Below, piece after piece: positions 1 to 7,325 of a DNA stretch of 47,292 nucleotides. The notes under the pieces are model-generated. The model did no database searches and was not told the origin of the DNA. It worked only from the letters and a program-made list of their open reading frames with translations. A program made the position numbers and the translations under genes. Each line of letters opens with the position of its first letter. Position 1 is the first letter of the stretch. This DNA comes from Oscillospiraceae bacterium (GTDB lineage Bacteria > Bacillota > Clostridia > Oscillospirales > Ruminococcaceae), in the NCBI GenBank assembly GCA_004557855.1, contig SFFJ01000011.1, positions 1 through 47,292 on the forward strand, written 5' to 3'.

Positions 1-50
1 AAGCAGCAGATGAAGATAAGTGCGAGGATCAAAGATAGTATTTTCTTCAT
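1..50 (-). CDS. Partial gene: signal-peptide N-terminus, cut by window edge
   Basis: An ATG at 48-50 (minus strand) with an AGGAGA ribosome site 5 nt upstream opens a reading frame that runs off the left edge. The 16 visible codons give MKKILSLILALIFICC, a basic start followed by a hydrophobic core, so an exported protein or lipoprotein is likely. It lies directly downstream of, and in the same direction as, the truncated lysin-like gene. Too little is visible to name a family. Confidence 0.6.
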   Translation of the reverse strand, partial: MKKILSLILALIFICC

Positions 51-105
51 ATGTATCTCCTATAAAATGCAGGCTGTTCTTTTGCGATTACTCCGAACAT
101 CCAAT

Positions 106-1074
106 TTAATGAATAAAGGTTTTTCGGTTTGATTTGATTTGATCGTTTAACAACTGCATTGGACTCACCCCCTTCACTTTATATAACCACTTTACGGAAA
201 GAAAAGCCTCCATATGCCAATAGCGGACTGTCAAATCCTTTTTAACGCGGCTACCATTCTCATACACAAGTACATTTGGATATACAATGCAGGCAAAGAA
301 TCCAACGTTTTCGTCCTCGCCAGAGCGATAAATTAAGCCAGAACCACTTGCAAAGATGTTATTAGCAATAATTTCGCCTGTATAACTTGCATTGGCGTCA
401 ACAATATCATGACCATAATGCGTACCAATATTGAAGACACCATAAGCCGCTACCTTGTATCCACATGTATAAAGAGTTTTGTTTACGGGATAAATGAGCA
501 CCTGCCCATCGCCGGGTTCCGGCTCCGGACCAACAGGGGGCTTCGGATTAGGAGGCGCAGCCAATAAGATGGGTTTCCACGCAGGCATGGGGTCGCCTTC
601 GTTGAACTCAACAAAATAGACATTTCCGTCGCTGTTAAAGCTCTTGCCGCTGTTGGTGCCATTGGCGCCTGCGTTGGCAGCCAGGTACTTATTCAGATAC
701 AGATCATCGGAAAGGCGAATATAAACGTACCCGCCGCCGGCGTCCTCTACTTCAATACATGAAGTTTCAGAAGGCTTGAAAGCATGTGCATTGCAGTTTC
801 TTACACCGACAACGGAAGAAGCACCGGTATAGAGATCCAGCGCAAGATCCGTATTGCCCTTGCACTTCAGGTACTTTTTCCTGTTCTCCTCCACATACAC
901 CCACTGCTGACAAATATCATTGTCATCGGAGGTGTACAGGCACACATTCGCCAGAGAAGTCGGCTGTGTGCCATATACATTCAGGGATCTGCCTTTCCCG
1001 TTGGTACCTGCATCGTTTTCAGCTTCACGACTCAGGAACCGATAAGTTGCTCCATTTTCATATGTGATCGCCAA
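106..1074 (-). CDS. Ricin-type lectin / truncated M23 peptidase, phage-lysin-like
   Basis: The 322-residue frame has two parts. Residues ~3-170 resemble a ricin-B/beta-trefoil carbohydrate-binding module (LNVYG, QQWVY and YLNKYL strands). After a PNPKPPVGPEPEP linker, residues ~192-295 resemble an M23 (LytM) peptidase of the phage-lysin type: H219-x3-D223 (THYGHD) fits the first zinc-ligand pair and H287 (YWHM) the middle histidine. The C-terminal HxH strand of M23 enzymes is absent; after residue ~295 the sequence turns into an unrelated 27-residue tail (ending KTFIH). The start is a TTG with no convincing ribosome site, and an in-frame stop lies about 30 nt upstream. I read it as a decayed endolysin fragment, probably inactive as a peptidase; the lectin part could still fold. 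No signal peptide. Confidence 0.6.
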   Translation of the reverse strand: MAITYENGATYRFLSREAENDAGTNGKGRSLNVYGTQPTSLANVCLYTSDDNDICQQWVYVEENRKKYLKCKGNTDLALDLYTGASSVVGVRNCNAHAFKPSETSCIEVEDAGGGYVYIRLSDDLYLNKYLAANAGANGTNSGKSFNSDGNVYFVEFNEGDPMPAWKPILLAAPPNPKPPVGPEPEPGDGQVLIYPVNKTLYTCGYKVAAYGVFNIGTHYGHDIVDANASYTGEIIANNIFASGSGLIYRSGEDENVGFFACIVYPNVLVYENGSRVKKDLTVRYWHMEAFLSVKWLYKVKGVSPMQLLNDQIKSNRKTFIH

Positions 1075-1159
1075 GGAGAATAACCGGAAATATGCGCGGA
1101 AAGATCATACCGAGAAGAATGATTGATTCCCTCCTGCGTAAGTCAAAGGAGGTGCATCC

Positions 1160-1672
1160 ATGCAGCTAAACTCGTCCATTTGCATAATGGACAAGGCGAA
1201 CCATATTGTAAAAGCGGCCGGATCCCGAGAACCCGAACTCATCGCTGACTACTTGGGAATCATCATTATGCCGGTAGACTTCGCCAAGCAAAAGGGCGTT
1301 TATAAGGAGATTGAAAGAAACCGCTTTATCTTCATAAAAAAAGACCTGTGCCCTGAAATGCACAGGATCGTCCTGCTTCATGAGATCGGTCACGCAGTAC
1401 TGCACCGGAATGAAGCAAAGTTATTTTCCGATCTCAATCTGTTCCACATGAAAAATGACCGAATGGAATATGAGGCAAACTGCTTTGCAGCGGAGGTTGC
1501 GCTACCCGATGATGAGGTCTTGAATTATATACAGGAAGGCTTCAATATGGAGAAAATCGCCAAATCGATGAACACAGATATCAACCTGGTTGCCATGAAA
1601 GCAGCGAACCTGAATCGAAAAGGGTATTCTTTCCGACTGCAGGACAGCAGAAGCGACTTTTTGAAGTTTTGA
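1160..1672 (+). CDS. ImmA/IrrE-family metallopeptidase (DUF955)
   Basis: A 170-residue protein with the zinc-peptidase signature H74-E-I-G-H78 (LLHEIGHAV) and a downstream E-Y-E-A-N segment (residues 103-107) that usually supplies the third ligand in this family. Members such as B. subtilis ImmA cleave the repressor of an integrative element or prophage, which is normally encoded next door. Here no XRE-type repressor is present; upstream there is only the decayed lysin on the other strand and a short open tail ending inside this gene. The start is fixed by AAAGGAGGTG at 1145-1154. The gene reads as a leftover of a prophage or conjugative element. The family call is firm; the substrate is unknown. 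Confidence 0.85.
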   Translation: MQLNSSICIMDKANHIVKAAGSREPELIADYLGIIIMPVDFAKQKGVYKEIERNRFIFIKKDLCPEMHRIVLLHEIGHAVLHRNEAKLFSDLNLFHMKNDRMEYEANCFAAEVALPDDEVLNYIQEGFNMEKIAKSMNTDINLVAMKAANLNRKGYSFRLQDSRSDFLKF

Positions 1673-1687
1673 ATTCATTAAAACATC

Positions 1688-1713
1688 GCCCTCCGATCAC
1701 TCGACCGGAGGGC
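1688..1713 (-). terminator. Terminator hairpin between convergent genes
   Basis: GCCCTCCG at 1688-1695 pairs perfectly with CGGAGGGC at 1706-1713 around a 10-nt loop. On the minus strand it is followed by TTTT, so it most likely ends spoVT transcription; it also sits just past the stop of the convergent ImmA-like gene and may serve both. Confidence 0.75.
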
Positions 1714-1726
1714 ACACCTATATCCA

Positions 1727-2263
1727 TTACAGCTCCATCTGCTTCCCTAGATAGCTCGCCGCCGCCTGAATGAGCTTTTGCTCGGCGTCCCCGGGACGGT
1801 CGCTTTCTTTGTTTTGCAGGAACATCACGCTACCGCATACATCACCAGAGGAAATGATAGGGGACTGCACCAGCGCATAATAGGCAACGCCCTCAATGGG
1901 CTGTAACGGCTGCCCGTCACCAGCCGAAAAGCTCCTGCGGTTCTCGATCTGATCCTCCAAGCCGTGAGACACCCGACGCTCCAGCACCTCCCGCCGACTG
2001 ATGCCGCTGACCGCTACCACATGGTCCCGGTCGGTAATGAGCACCGGAAAACCGGCGGTGCGATACAGCACCTCGCAATACTGCGCAGCGATGCTGCCCA
2101 GCTCGCTGATAGGGGAGTACTTCTTAAAAATGACCTCCCCCTCGTTGCTGACGAAAATCTCCAACGGGTCGCCCTCACGGATACGCATGGTCCTGCGGAT
2201 CTCTTTGGGAATTACTACTCTCCCGAGGTCATCTATCCGACGTACTATACCGGTCGCTTTCAT
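1727..2263 (-). CDS. spoVT: Stage V sporulation regulator SpoVT (AbrB-type)
   Basis: A 178-residue protein, the same length as B. subtilis SpoVT. The N-terminus (MKATGIVRRIDDLGRVVIPK, then EIRRTMRIREGD) is the canonical swapped-hairpin AbrB DNA-binding domain. Residues ~60-178 correspond to the GAF-like ligand-binding domain of SpoVT (VAYYALVQSPIISSGDVCGSV). In Bacillus it is made in the forespore and modulates sigma-G genes. The start is supported by a GGAGAGGGTG ribosome site. The gene stands alone with its own terminator, and a candidate forespore-sigma promoter lies just upstream. The family call is very safe. Confidence 0.95.
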   Translation of the reverse strand: MKATGIVRRIDDLGRVVIPKEIRRTMRIREGDPLEIFVSNEGEVIFKKYSPISELGSIAAQYCEVLYRTAGFPVLITDRDHVVAVSGISRREVLERRVSHGLEDQIENRRSFSAGDGQPLQPIEGVAYYALVQSPIISSGDVCGSVMFLQNKESDRPGDAEQKLIQAAASYLGKQMEL

Positions 2264-2300
2264 CTACTCAAACACCCTCTCCTGAAATTTGCTGTGCGGT

Positions 2301-2330
2301 TAGTTTTTGCAGGAACTGCGAAAATATACC
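2301..2330 (-). promoter_or_regulatory. Candidate sigma-F/G promoter of spoVT
   Basis: On the minus strand GGTATA (2325-2330) is separated by 17 nt from AAAACTA (2301-2307), close to the forespore consensus (-35 around GNATA, -10 CATACTA-like). It lies about 38 nt before the spoVT start. Inference from pattern only. Confidence 0.4.
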
Positions 2331-2371
2331 GCCGTCCCGCCAAATGATTTCCTCGACCGTAAAATGGTCGG

Positions 2372-2447
2372 TTTTACACTTTACAATTAAACTTTACATT
2401 AACTTTACAAATTGCCGATATTATTCCATACATTCATTTTTTATGAT
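2372..2447 (+). promoter_or_regulatory. Pho-box repeats and -10 of phoBR
   Basis: Four TTTACA hexamers lie at 2373, 2380, 2393 and 2404. The last two are 11 bp apart, the helical spacing of PhoP/PhoB direct repeats. A TATGAT -10 (2442-2447) starts 32 nt after the last hexamer, the same gap seen before the Na+/Pi cotransporter. This predicts autoregulation of the two-component system. Confidence 0.65.
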
Positions 2448-2479
2448 ACAATCAGAAAAAAGGACAGGAGGAAAAAGCG

Positions 2480-3157
2480 ATGATCTATTGTGTGGAAGAC
2501 GACAGCAGCATCCGCGATCTGATGGTATATACCCTCCGTGCGGCGGGACTTTCGGCGGAAGGCTTTGCCGACGGTGAATCGTTTTGGCAGGCCATACGGC
2601 AGGAAACCCCCGATCTCGTCATGCTGGATATCATGCTGCCCGGCGAGGACGGCATCGCCATCCTGAAAAAGCTGCGCGCGGCTCCCGCTACGGCCGGGAT
2701 CCCCGTGATTATGGCGACCGCCAAGGATACCGAGTATGACCGTGTGATCGGGCTGGATCTCGGTGCTGATGACTACCTGACCAAGCCGTTCGGCATGATG
2801 GAGATGGTCTCCCGCATTCGGGCGGTGCTGCGCCGCACCGGTCCCAAGGCCGCACCTCCCATCCTGCGGCAGGGCGGCATTACAATGGATGAGGGGCGGC
2901 ACGTGGTGGAAGCAGACGGAACCCCCATCACCCTTACCCTAAAGGAATACGACCTCCTGCGGCTGTTTTTGGAAAACCCCGGTCAGGTGTTTACCCGTGA
3001 CCGCCTGCTTTCCGCCGTTTGGGGCGCCGATTATTACGGCGAGACCCGTACCGTTGATGTTCACATCGGCACCCTGCGCACCAAGCTCGGTACCGCCGGG
3101 GATATTTTGCAGACGGTGCGCGGGGTAGGCTACAAACTGGAGGCGCCGCATGAGTAA
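2480..3157 (+). CDS. phoB: OmpR/PhoB-family response regulator
   Basis: A 225-residue regulator with a receiver domain (residues 1-115) and a winged-helix effector domain (~130-222). Acidic pocket E6-D7-D8, phosphoacceptor D50 (VMLDIMLPGEDG) and switch K102 (LTKPFG) are all present. The C-terminus (TVDVHIGTLRTKLG, VRGVGYKL) is typical of the OmpR/PhoB winged helix. The start has an AGGAGG site 9 nt upstream. It overlaps the kinase gene by 8 nt (translational coupling). TTTACA repeats upstream and the phosphate cotransporter downstream identify the pair as a phosphate-starvation system; without that context it would only be an OmpR-type regulator. Confidence 0.88.
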   Translation: MIYCVEDDSSIRDLMVYTLRAAGLSAEGFADGESFWQAIRQETPDLVMLDIMLPGEDGIAILKKLRAAPATAGIPVIMATAKDTEYDRVIGLDLGADDYLTKPFGMMEMVSRIRAVLRRTGPKAAPPILRQGGITMDEGRHVVEADGTPITLTLKEYDLLRLFLENPGQVFTRDRLLSAVWGADYYGETRTVDVHIGTLRTKLGTAGDILQTVRGVGYKLEAPHE

Positions 3158-4499
3158 GAAAATTTTTCGTTCGGTGTGGCTTGCGGCACTGGTGGTGCTG
3201 GCGCTGTCACTGGTGCTTATCATGGGGGTGCTGTACAGCTATTTTACCGGCGTGCAGCAAAAGCAGCTTCGCACCGGCACCGAAGCCATTGCGCAGGGCG
3301 TGACCCTCAATGGTATAAAATACTTTGACGGCCTCCCGGCCGGGGACTACCGCATTACATGGATCGATGCGGACGGTACCGTGCTGTACGATAACGAAAA
3401 CGATGTCGAAACGATGGAAAACCATCTGGCCCGTGAGGAAGTACAGCAGGCGCTGCAAAGCGGCACCGGCGAAAGCAGCCGCTATTCCGATACCCTTTCC
3501 AGCCGCAACCTCTACTGTGCCCGCCTTCTCCCGGATGGAACGGTGATCCGTCTTTCGGCAACGCAGCATTCGGTTTGGGTGCTGCTGGTGGGCTTTGCCC
3601 AGCCCATCTGCGTGATCATCCTGCTGGCGCTGGTATTGTCCTTCATCCTTGCATCCCGCCTTTCCCGTACCATCGTGGAGCCCATCAATTCCATCGATCT
3701 GGATCAGCCGGCGCAGTATGTCGGCCGGGAGGAATACGCCGAGATCGAGCCGCTTTTGCGCCGCATGGCGATGCAGCAGACCCAGATCAGGCAGGATCAG
3801 GAAAAGCTGGAGAAGAATTCGCAGATCCGGCAGGAATTCACCGCCAATGTTTCACACGAATTAAAAACGCCGCTTCACGCCATCTCCGGCTACGCCGAGC
3901 TGATGGAAAACGGTATGGTGCAGCAGCAGGATATCAAGCCCTTTGCCCACAAGATCCGTCAGGAATCGCTGCGGCTCACCGCACTGGTGGAGGACATCAT
4001 CAACCTGACACGGTTGGACGGCGGCGCCGCCGGAATGGAGCGTCAGCCGGTGGATCTTTACCGCATTGCGGAAAACGCAGCGGACAGCCTGCAGCCGGCA
4101 GCGGCCGAGGCCAATGTCAATCTTACCGTCCGGGGGCAGTCCGCCACGGTCATCGGCATCCCTTCGGTGCTGTACAGCATGATTTTTAACCTCTGTGATA
4201 ACGCCATCAAGTATAACTATCCGGTCGGCAGCGTCAAGGTGCTGGTGGCCTCCTATCCCGGAGAGGTTCGCTTGACCGTCACCGATACCGGGATCGGCAT
4301 CCCCGCGGAAAGTCTGGACCGCATCTTTGAACGGTTCTACCGGGTCGATAAAAGCCGTTCCAAGGAGGTCGGCGGAACGGGGCTCGGCCTTTCCATCGTC
4401 AAGCATGCGGCGCTGATCCATCATGCCCGCATCGGTGTGGAGAGCACCCCCGGAAAAGGCACGACCTTTATCGTCGCCTTCCCCGAAGCCAAAGAATAA
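3150..4499 (+). CDS. phoR: Sensor histidine kinase, PhoR-like
   Basis: A 449-residue membrane kinase: TM1 at ~8-29, an extracytoplasmic segment of ~110 residues, TM2 at ~145-168, a short HAMP-like linker with coiled character (QQTQIRQDQEKLEKNSQ), a HisKA domain with phospho-acceptor H236 (NVSHELKTPLH) and an HATPase_c domain with N box (NLCDNAIKYN), G1 (DTGIGIP), F box (FERFYRVD) and G2 (GGTGLGLSIVKH). The cytoplasmic PAS domain of B. subtilis PhoR is missing, so the signal may enter through the outer domain or partner proteins. It overlaps the response regulator gene by 8 nt. All kinase motifs are intact. Confidence 0.88.
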   Translation: MSKKIFRSVWLAALVVLALSLVLIMGVLYSYFTGVQQKQLRTGTEAIAQGVTLNGIKYFDGLPAGDYRITWIDADGTVLYDNENDVETMENHLAREEVQQALQSGTGESSRYSDTLSSRNLYCARLLPDGTVIRLSATQHSVWVLLVGFAQPICVIILLALVLSFILASRLSRTIVEPINSIDLDQPAQYVGREEYAEIEPLLRRMAMQQTQIRQDQEKLEKNSQIRQEFTANVSHELKTPLHAISGYAELMENGMVQQQDIKPFAHKIRQESLRLTALVEDIINLTRLDGGAAGMERQPVDLYRIAENAADSLQPAAAEANVNLTVRGQSATVIGIPSVLYSMIFNLCDNAIKYNYPVGSVKVLVASYPGEVRLTVTDTGIGIPAESLDRIFERFYRVDKSRSKEVGGTGLGLSIVKHAALIHHARIGVESTPGKGTTFIVAFPEAKE

Positions 4500-4520
4500 C
4501 ATTTCGCAAAGAAGACCGTG

Positions 4521-4537
4521 CCGCAGGGTGCGGTTTT
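4521..4537 (+). terminator. Weak terminator after phoR
   Basis: CCGCA (4521-4525), a GGG loop and TGCGG (4529-4533) are followed by TTTT. The stem is short, so read-through into the cotransporter gene is likely; it sits directly before the cotransporter's own Pho repeats. Confidence 0.4.
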
Positions 4538-4542
4538 CCGCT

Positions 4543-4608
4543 TTTACCGCCGCTTTACATGGATTTTACAAACTCTTGATAATGCATTTGACCTTCCCCC
4601 TGTATCAT
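4543..4608 (+). promoter_or_regulatory. Pho-box array of the Na+/Pi cotransporter
   Basis: TTTACC at 4543, TTTACA at 4554, TTTACA at 4565 and TTGATA at 4576 form four hexamers at exact 11-bp steps. TATCAT (4603-4608) starts 32 nt after the last perfect TTTACA, matching the phoB upstream region. This is the clearest Pho operator in the window. Confidence 0.7.
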
Positions 4609-4640
4609 GGTACCTATAAAAAAAGAACCGGGAAGGAATA

Positions 4641-6398
4641 ATGCCAATGTCTATTTTTAATGTGCTTAATTTGCTCGGCGGGCTGTGTCTGTTTCTGTTC
4701 GGCATGAGCCTGATGGGACAGGCGCTGGAGCGCCGTGCCGGCAGCAGCCTGCGTCCCCTGCTGGAAAAGATGACCCAAAGCCGGCTGAAGGGCTTGCTGG
4801 CGGGGCTGGGCGTTACCGCCGTAATCCAAAGCTCCTCGGCCACCACCGTAATGGTCGTCGGCTTTGTCAATTCCGGCTTAATGACGCTGCGCCAGTCCAT
4901 CGGGGTCATCATGGGGGCTAATATCGGCACCACCGTCACCGCATGGATTTTAAGCCTTTCCGGCATCGAGGGCAACAGCCTGCTGGTACAGATGTTCAAG
5001 CCCTCCACCTTTACCCCGATCCTTGCGGTTATCGGTATTGTCCTGTATCTTTTCCTTAAAAACGATAAGAAAAAGGATACCGGCATGATCCTGCTCGGCT
5101 TTGCCACCCTCATGTTCGGCATGGAGGCCATGTCGGCAGCGGTCTCCGTGCTGCGTGATGTCCCGGAGTTCAGCCGGCTTTTCCTCCTTTTCACCGATCC
5201 GCTTCTCGGTGTTCTGGCCGGGGCGCTGCTAACCGGGATCATCCAGTCCAGCTCGGCGTCGGTCGGCATTTTGCAGGCCCTTGCCAGTACGGGACAGGTC
5301 ACATACGGGGCGGCCATCCCCATTATTATGGGGCAGAATATCGGTACCTGCGTCACGGCGCTGCTTTCCTCCATCGGCACCAATAAAAACGCCCGTCGGG
5401 CTGCGCTGGTCCACCTTAATTTTAACGTCATCGGCGCTACAGTCGGCATAATCCTGTTTTATATTATCCGTGCGGTGGCTGCCCCGCTGCTGCTTACACA
5501 GCCTGCCACCGAATGGGGCATCGCCGTTGCCCATTCTGTCTTTAATGTGCTTTGTACCTTGGTGCTGCTGCCGCTGGGCGGGATGCTGGAAAAGCTGGTG
5601 ATGCGGCTTGTCCCGGAGGACAAAAAGCCCCAGCGGGAAGCGGAACTGGACGAACGTCTGCTGGCTACCCCGGCCCTTGCACTGGAGCGCTGCCGTACCC
5701 TTATTGCGGATATGGCCAGCTATGCCATGGAGTCGATGCGGGAAAGTCTCGGGGCGGTTCTGGTCTGCACCCCGAAGGCTGCCGAGAATATCCGGGAGGA
5801 TGAAGCCCGCACCGATCATTACGAGGACATCATCGGCAGTTATCTTGTCAAATTGAGCGCCCGCAAAATAGGGGAGACCGACAGCGCCCTTGCTGCGGAG
5901 TACCTTCGGCTGATCGGCGACTTTGAACGCATTGCCGACCACAGCGTGAATATTCTGGAGTCGGCGGAGGAGCTTAAAAATAAGGGGATATCCTTTTCTC
6001 CGGCCGCCCGGCAGGAGTATCAGATCATGTCTGCCGCCGTGCAGGAGGTCACGGGGTTGGCCTACACGGCCTTTGTCACCGGGGATATCGGCGCAGCCCG
6101 CCGGATCGAGCCGCTGGAGCAGGTCATCGATGACCTCAAGGAGGAGCTACGCACCCGTCATATCCGCCGGATGCAGCAGGGAACCTGCGGTATCGAAGCG
6201 GGCTTTATCTGGTCCGACCTTCTTACCGACCTTGAACGGGTCAGCGATCATTGCTCCAATATCGCCTGCTGCATCGTAGAGGGCATCGACCATAATCTCC
6301 ACCGCCACGAGGTACTGCAAAGTATCCGCGAAAACAGCGCATCCTTTGATGCCGATTACGCCGCCTTCCGGGAAAAATATGCTCTTGCGGCGGAATAA
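4641..6398 (+). CDS. Na+/phosphate cotransporter with PhoU-like tail
   Basis: A 585-residue protein of the NptA/YjbB (Na_Pi_cotrans, SLC34-like) family. Two inverted repeats carry the hallmark QSSSATT (around residue 64) and QSSSASV (around 201) motifs, each followed by a GANIGTTVTA or GQNIGTCVTA helix. About eight to nine hydrophobic segments fill residues 5-310. From ~350 to 560 lies a soluble helical domain with FERIADHSVNI and LERVSDHCSNI, the two metal/phosphate-type motifs of PhoU. It should import inorganic phosphate driven by sodium and may feed information to PhoR. A second in-frame ATG at 4647 is better spaced from GGAAGG and could be the true start. It follows phoBR on the same strand and has its own Pho box. 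Confidence 0.9.
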   Translation: MPMSIFNVLNLLGGLCLFLFGMSLMGQALERRAGSSLRPLLEKMTQSRLKGLLAGLGVTAVIQSSSATTVMVVGFVNSGLMTLRQSIGVIMGANIGTTVTAWILSLSGIEGNSLLVQMFKPSTFTPILAVIGIVLYLFLKNDKKKDTGMILLGFATLMFGMEAMSAAVSVLRDVPEFSRLFLLFTDPLLGVLAGALLTGIIQSSSASVGILQALASTGQVTYGAAIPIIMGQNIGTCVTALLSSIGTNKNARRAALVHLNFNVIGATVGIILFYIIRAVAAPLLLTQPATEWGIAVAHSVFNVLCTLVLLPLGGMLEKLVMRLVPEDKKPQREAELDERLLATPALALERCRTLIADMASYAMESMRESLGAVLVCTPKAAENIREDEARTDHYEDIIGSYLVKLSARKIGETDSALAAEYLRLIGDFERIADHSVNILESAEELKNKGISFSPAARQEYQIMSAAVQEVTGLAYTAFVTGDIGAARRIEPLEQVIDDLKEELRTRHIRRMQQGTCGIEAGFIWSDLLTDLERVSDHCSNIACCIVEGIDHNLHRHEVLQSIRENSASFDADYAAFREKYALAAE

Positions 6399-6414
6399 CG
6401 CTAAACTGTATAGG

Positions 6415-6444
6415 AGAGCTGCGGCACACGCTGCGGCTCTTTTT
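6415..6444 (+). terminator. Terminator after the Na+/Pi cotransporter
   Basis: AGAGC (6415-6419) pairs with GCTCT (6436-6440); the G/C-rich interior can pair partly, and TTTT follows. Modest stem with a clear U run. Confidence 0.5.
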
Positions 6445-6514
6445 CGTCGCAAAAGCCAAATCCATTCGGCATTACAAAACGCAGAACGCAATCTGCGAAA
6501 GTTCGTTATCCTTA

Positions 6515-6543
6515 TTGACGGATATCGGCCATGGTGCTACGAT
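6515..6543 (+). promoter_or_regulatory. Sigma-A promoter of the CUT2 ABC operon
   Basis: TTGACG (6515-6520), a 17-nt spacer and TACGAT (6538-6543) lie 38 nt before the first gene of the operon. Confidence 0.6.
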
Positions 6544-6581
6544 ATATTAGATTTTTCTTCTGATTTCGAGGGGGTGCAGCC

Positions 6582-7325
6582 ATGCCGAATACCATCATTT
6601 CCGTTTCAGGACTCTGCAAATCCTTCGGCCCCATTACGGCACTGCGGGATGTCACCCTCTCGGTACAAGAGGGACAGACCACCGCCATTGTGGGGGATAA
6701 CGGCTCCGGCAAATCCACCCTGATCAAGCTGCTTTCCGGGAATCTCGCCCCGGATGCGGGCAGCATTACCGTAGAGGACAGGGAATATCCCCGTCTTTCC
6801 ATTGCGCAGGCGCTGCAAATGGGCATCCGCACCGTTTATCAGGATCTTTCCCTTGACGACTGCAAAAACAGCTATGAAAACATCTTCCTCGGCCACGAAT
6901 GGATGCGGGGACCTTTCCTTGACCGCCGCCGGATGAAGCGGGAAGCTGCCGCGCTTTTGGGGCGGCTGGAGATCACCATCCCCGACCTTACCGAGCCGGT
7001 CCGTGTTCTTTCGGGCGGCCAGCGGCAGGGCCTTGCCATCGCCCGTGCCATGCTGCAGCCGGGGCAGCTGCTCCTTTTGGATGAGCCGACCGCCGCCATG
7101 GGAATTCGGGAGTCCCACCAGACCATGCAACTGCTGCGCCGTCTGCGGGCGGAGGGGCACACGCTGCTCATTGTCAGCCATGATATCTATCAGGTGTTCG
7201 ATATCGCCGACCGCATTTTTGTGATGCGGGCAGGCCGCTGTATCGCCGATATCATAGCCGCCGACTCCTCACCGGAGGAGCTGCACCGGCTCATCCTTGA
7301 ACGGGAACGGGGGGCGGTCGAATGA
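6582..7325 (+). CDS. CUT2-type ABC importer ATP-binding protein
   Basis: A 247-residue single ABC domain related to half of RbsA/MglA. Walker A GDNGSGKS (~38-45), Q-loop region (VYQDLS), signature LSGGQRQG (~142), Walker B LLLLDEPTAAM (~165) and H-loop IVSHD (~200) are all intact. Classical CUT2 ATPases have two fused ABC domains (~500 residues); this single-domain form would act as a homodimer. It energises uptake of a sugar or nucleoside with the permease and lipoprotein that follow. It overlaps the permease by 4 nt (ATGA). Unlike the zinc and phosphate operons in this window, this ATPase is complete. Confidence 0.9.
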   Translation: MPNTIISVSGLCKSFGPITALRDVTLSVQEGQTTAIVGDNGSGKSTLIKLLSGNLAPDAGSITVEDREYPRLSIAQALQMGIRTVYQDLSLDDCKNSYENIFLGHEWMRGPFLDRRRMKREAAALLGRLEITIPDLTEPVRVLSGGQRQGLAIARAMLQPGQLLLLDEPTAAMGIRESHQTMQLLRRLRAEGHTLLIVSHDIYQVFDIADRIFVMRAGRCIADIIAADSSPEELHRLILERERGAVE

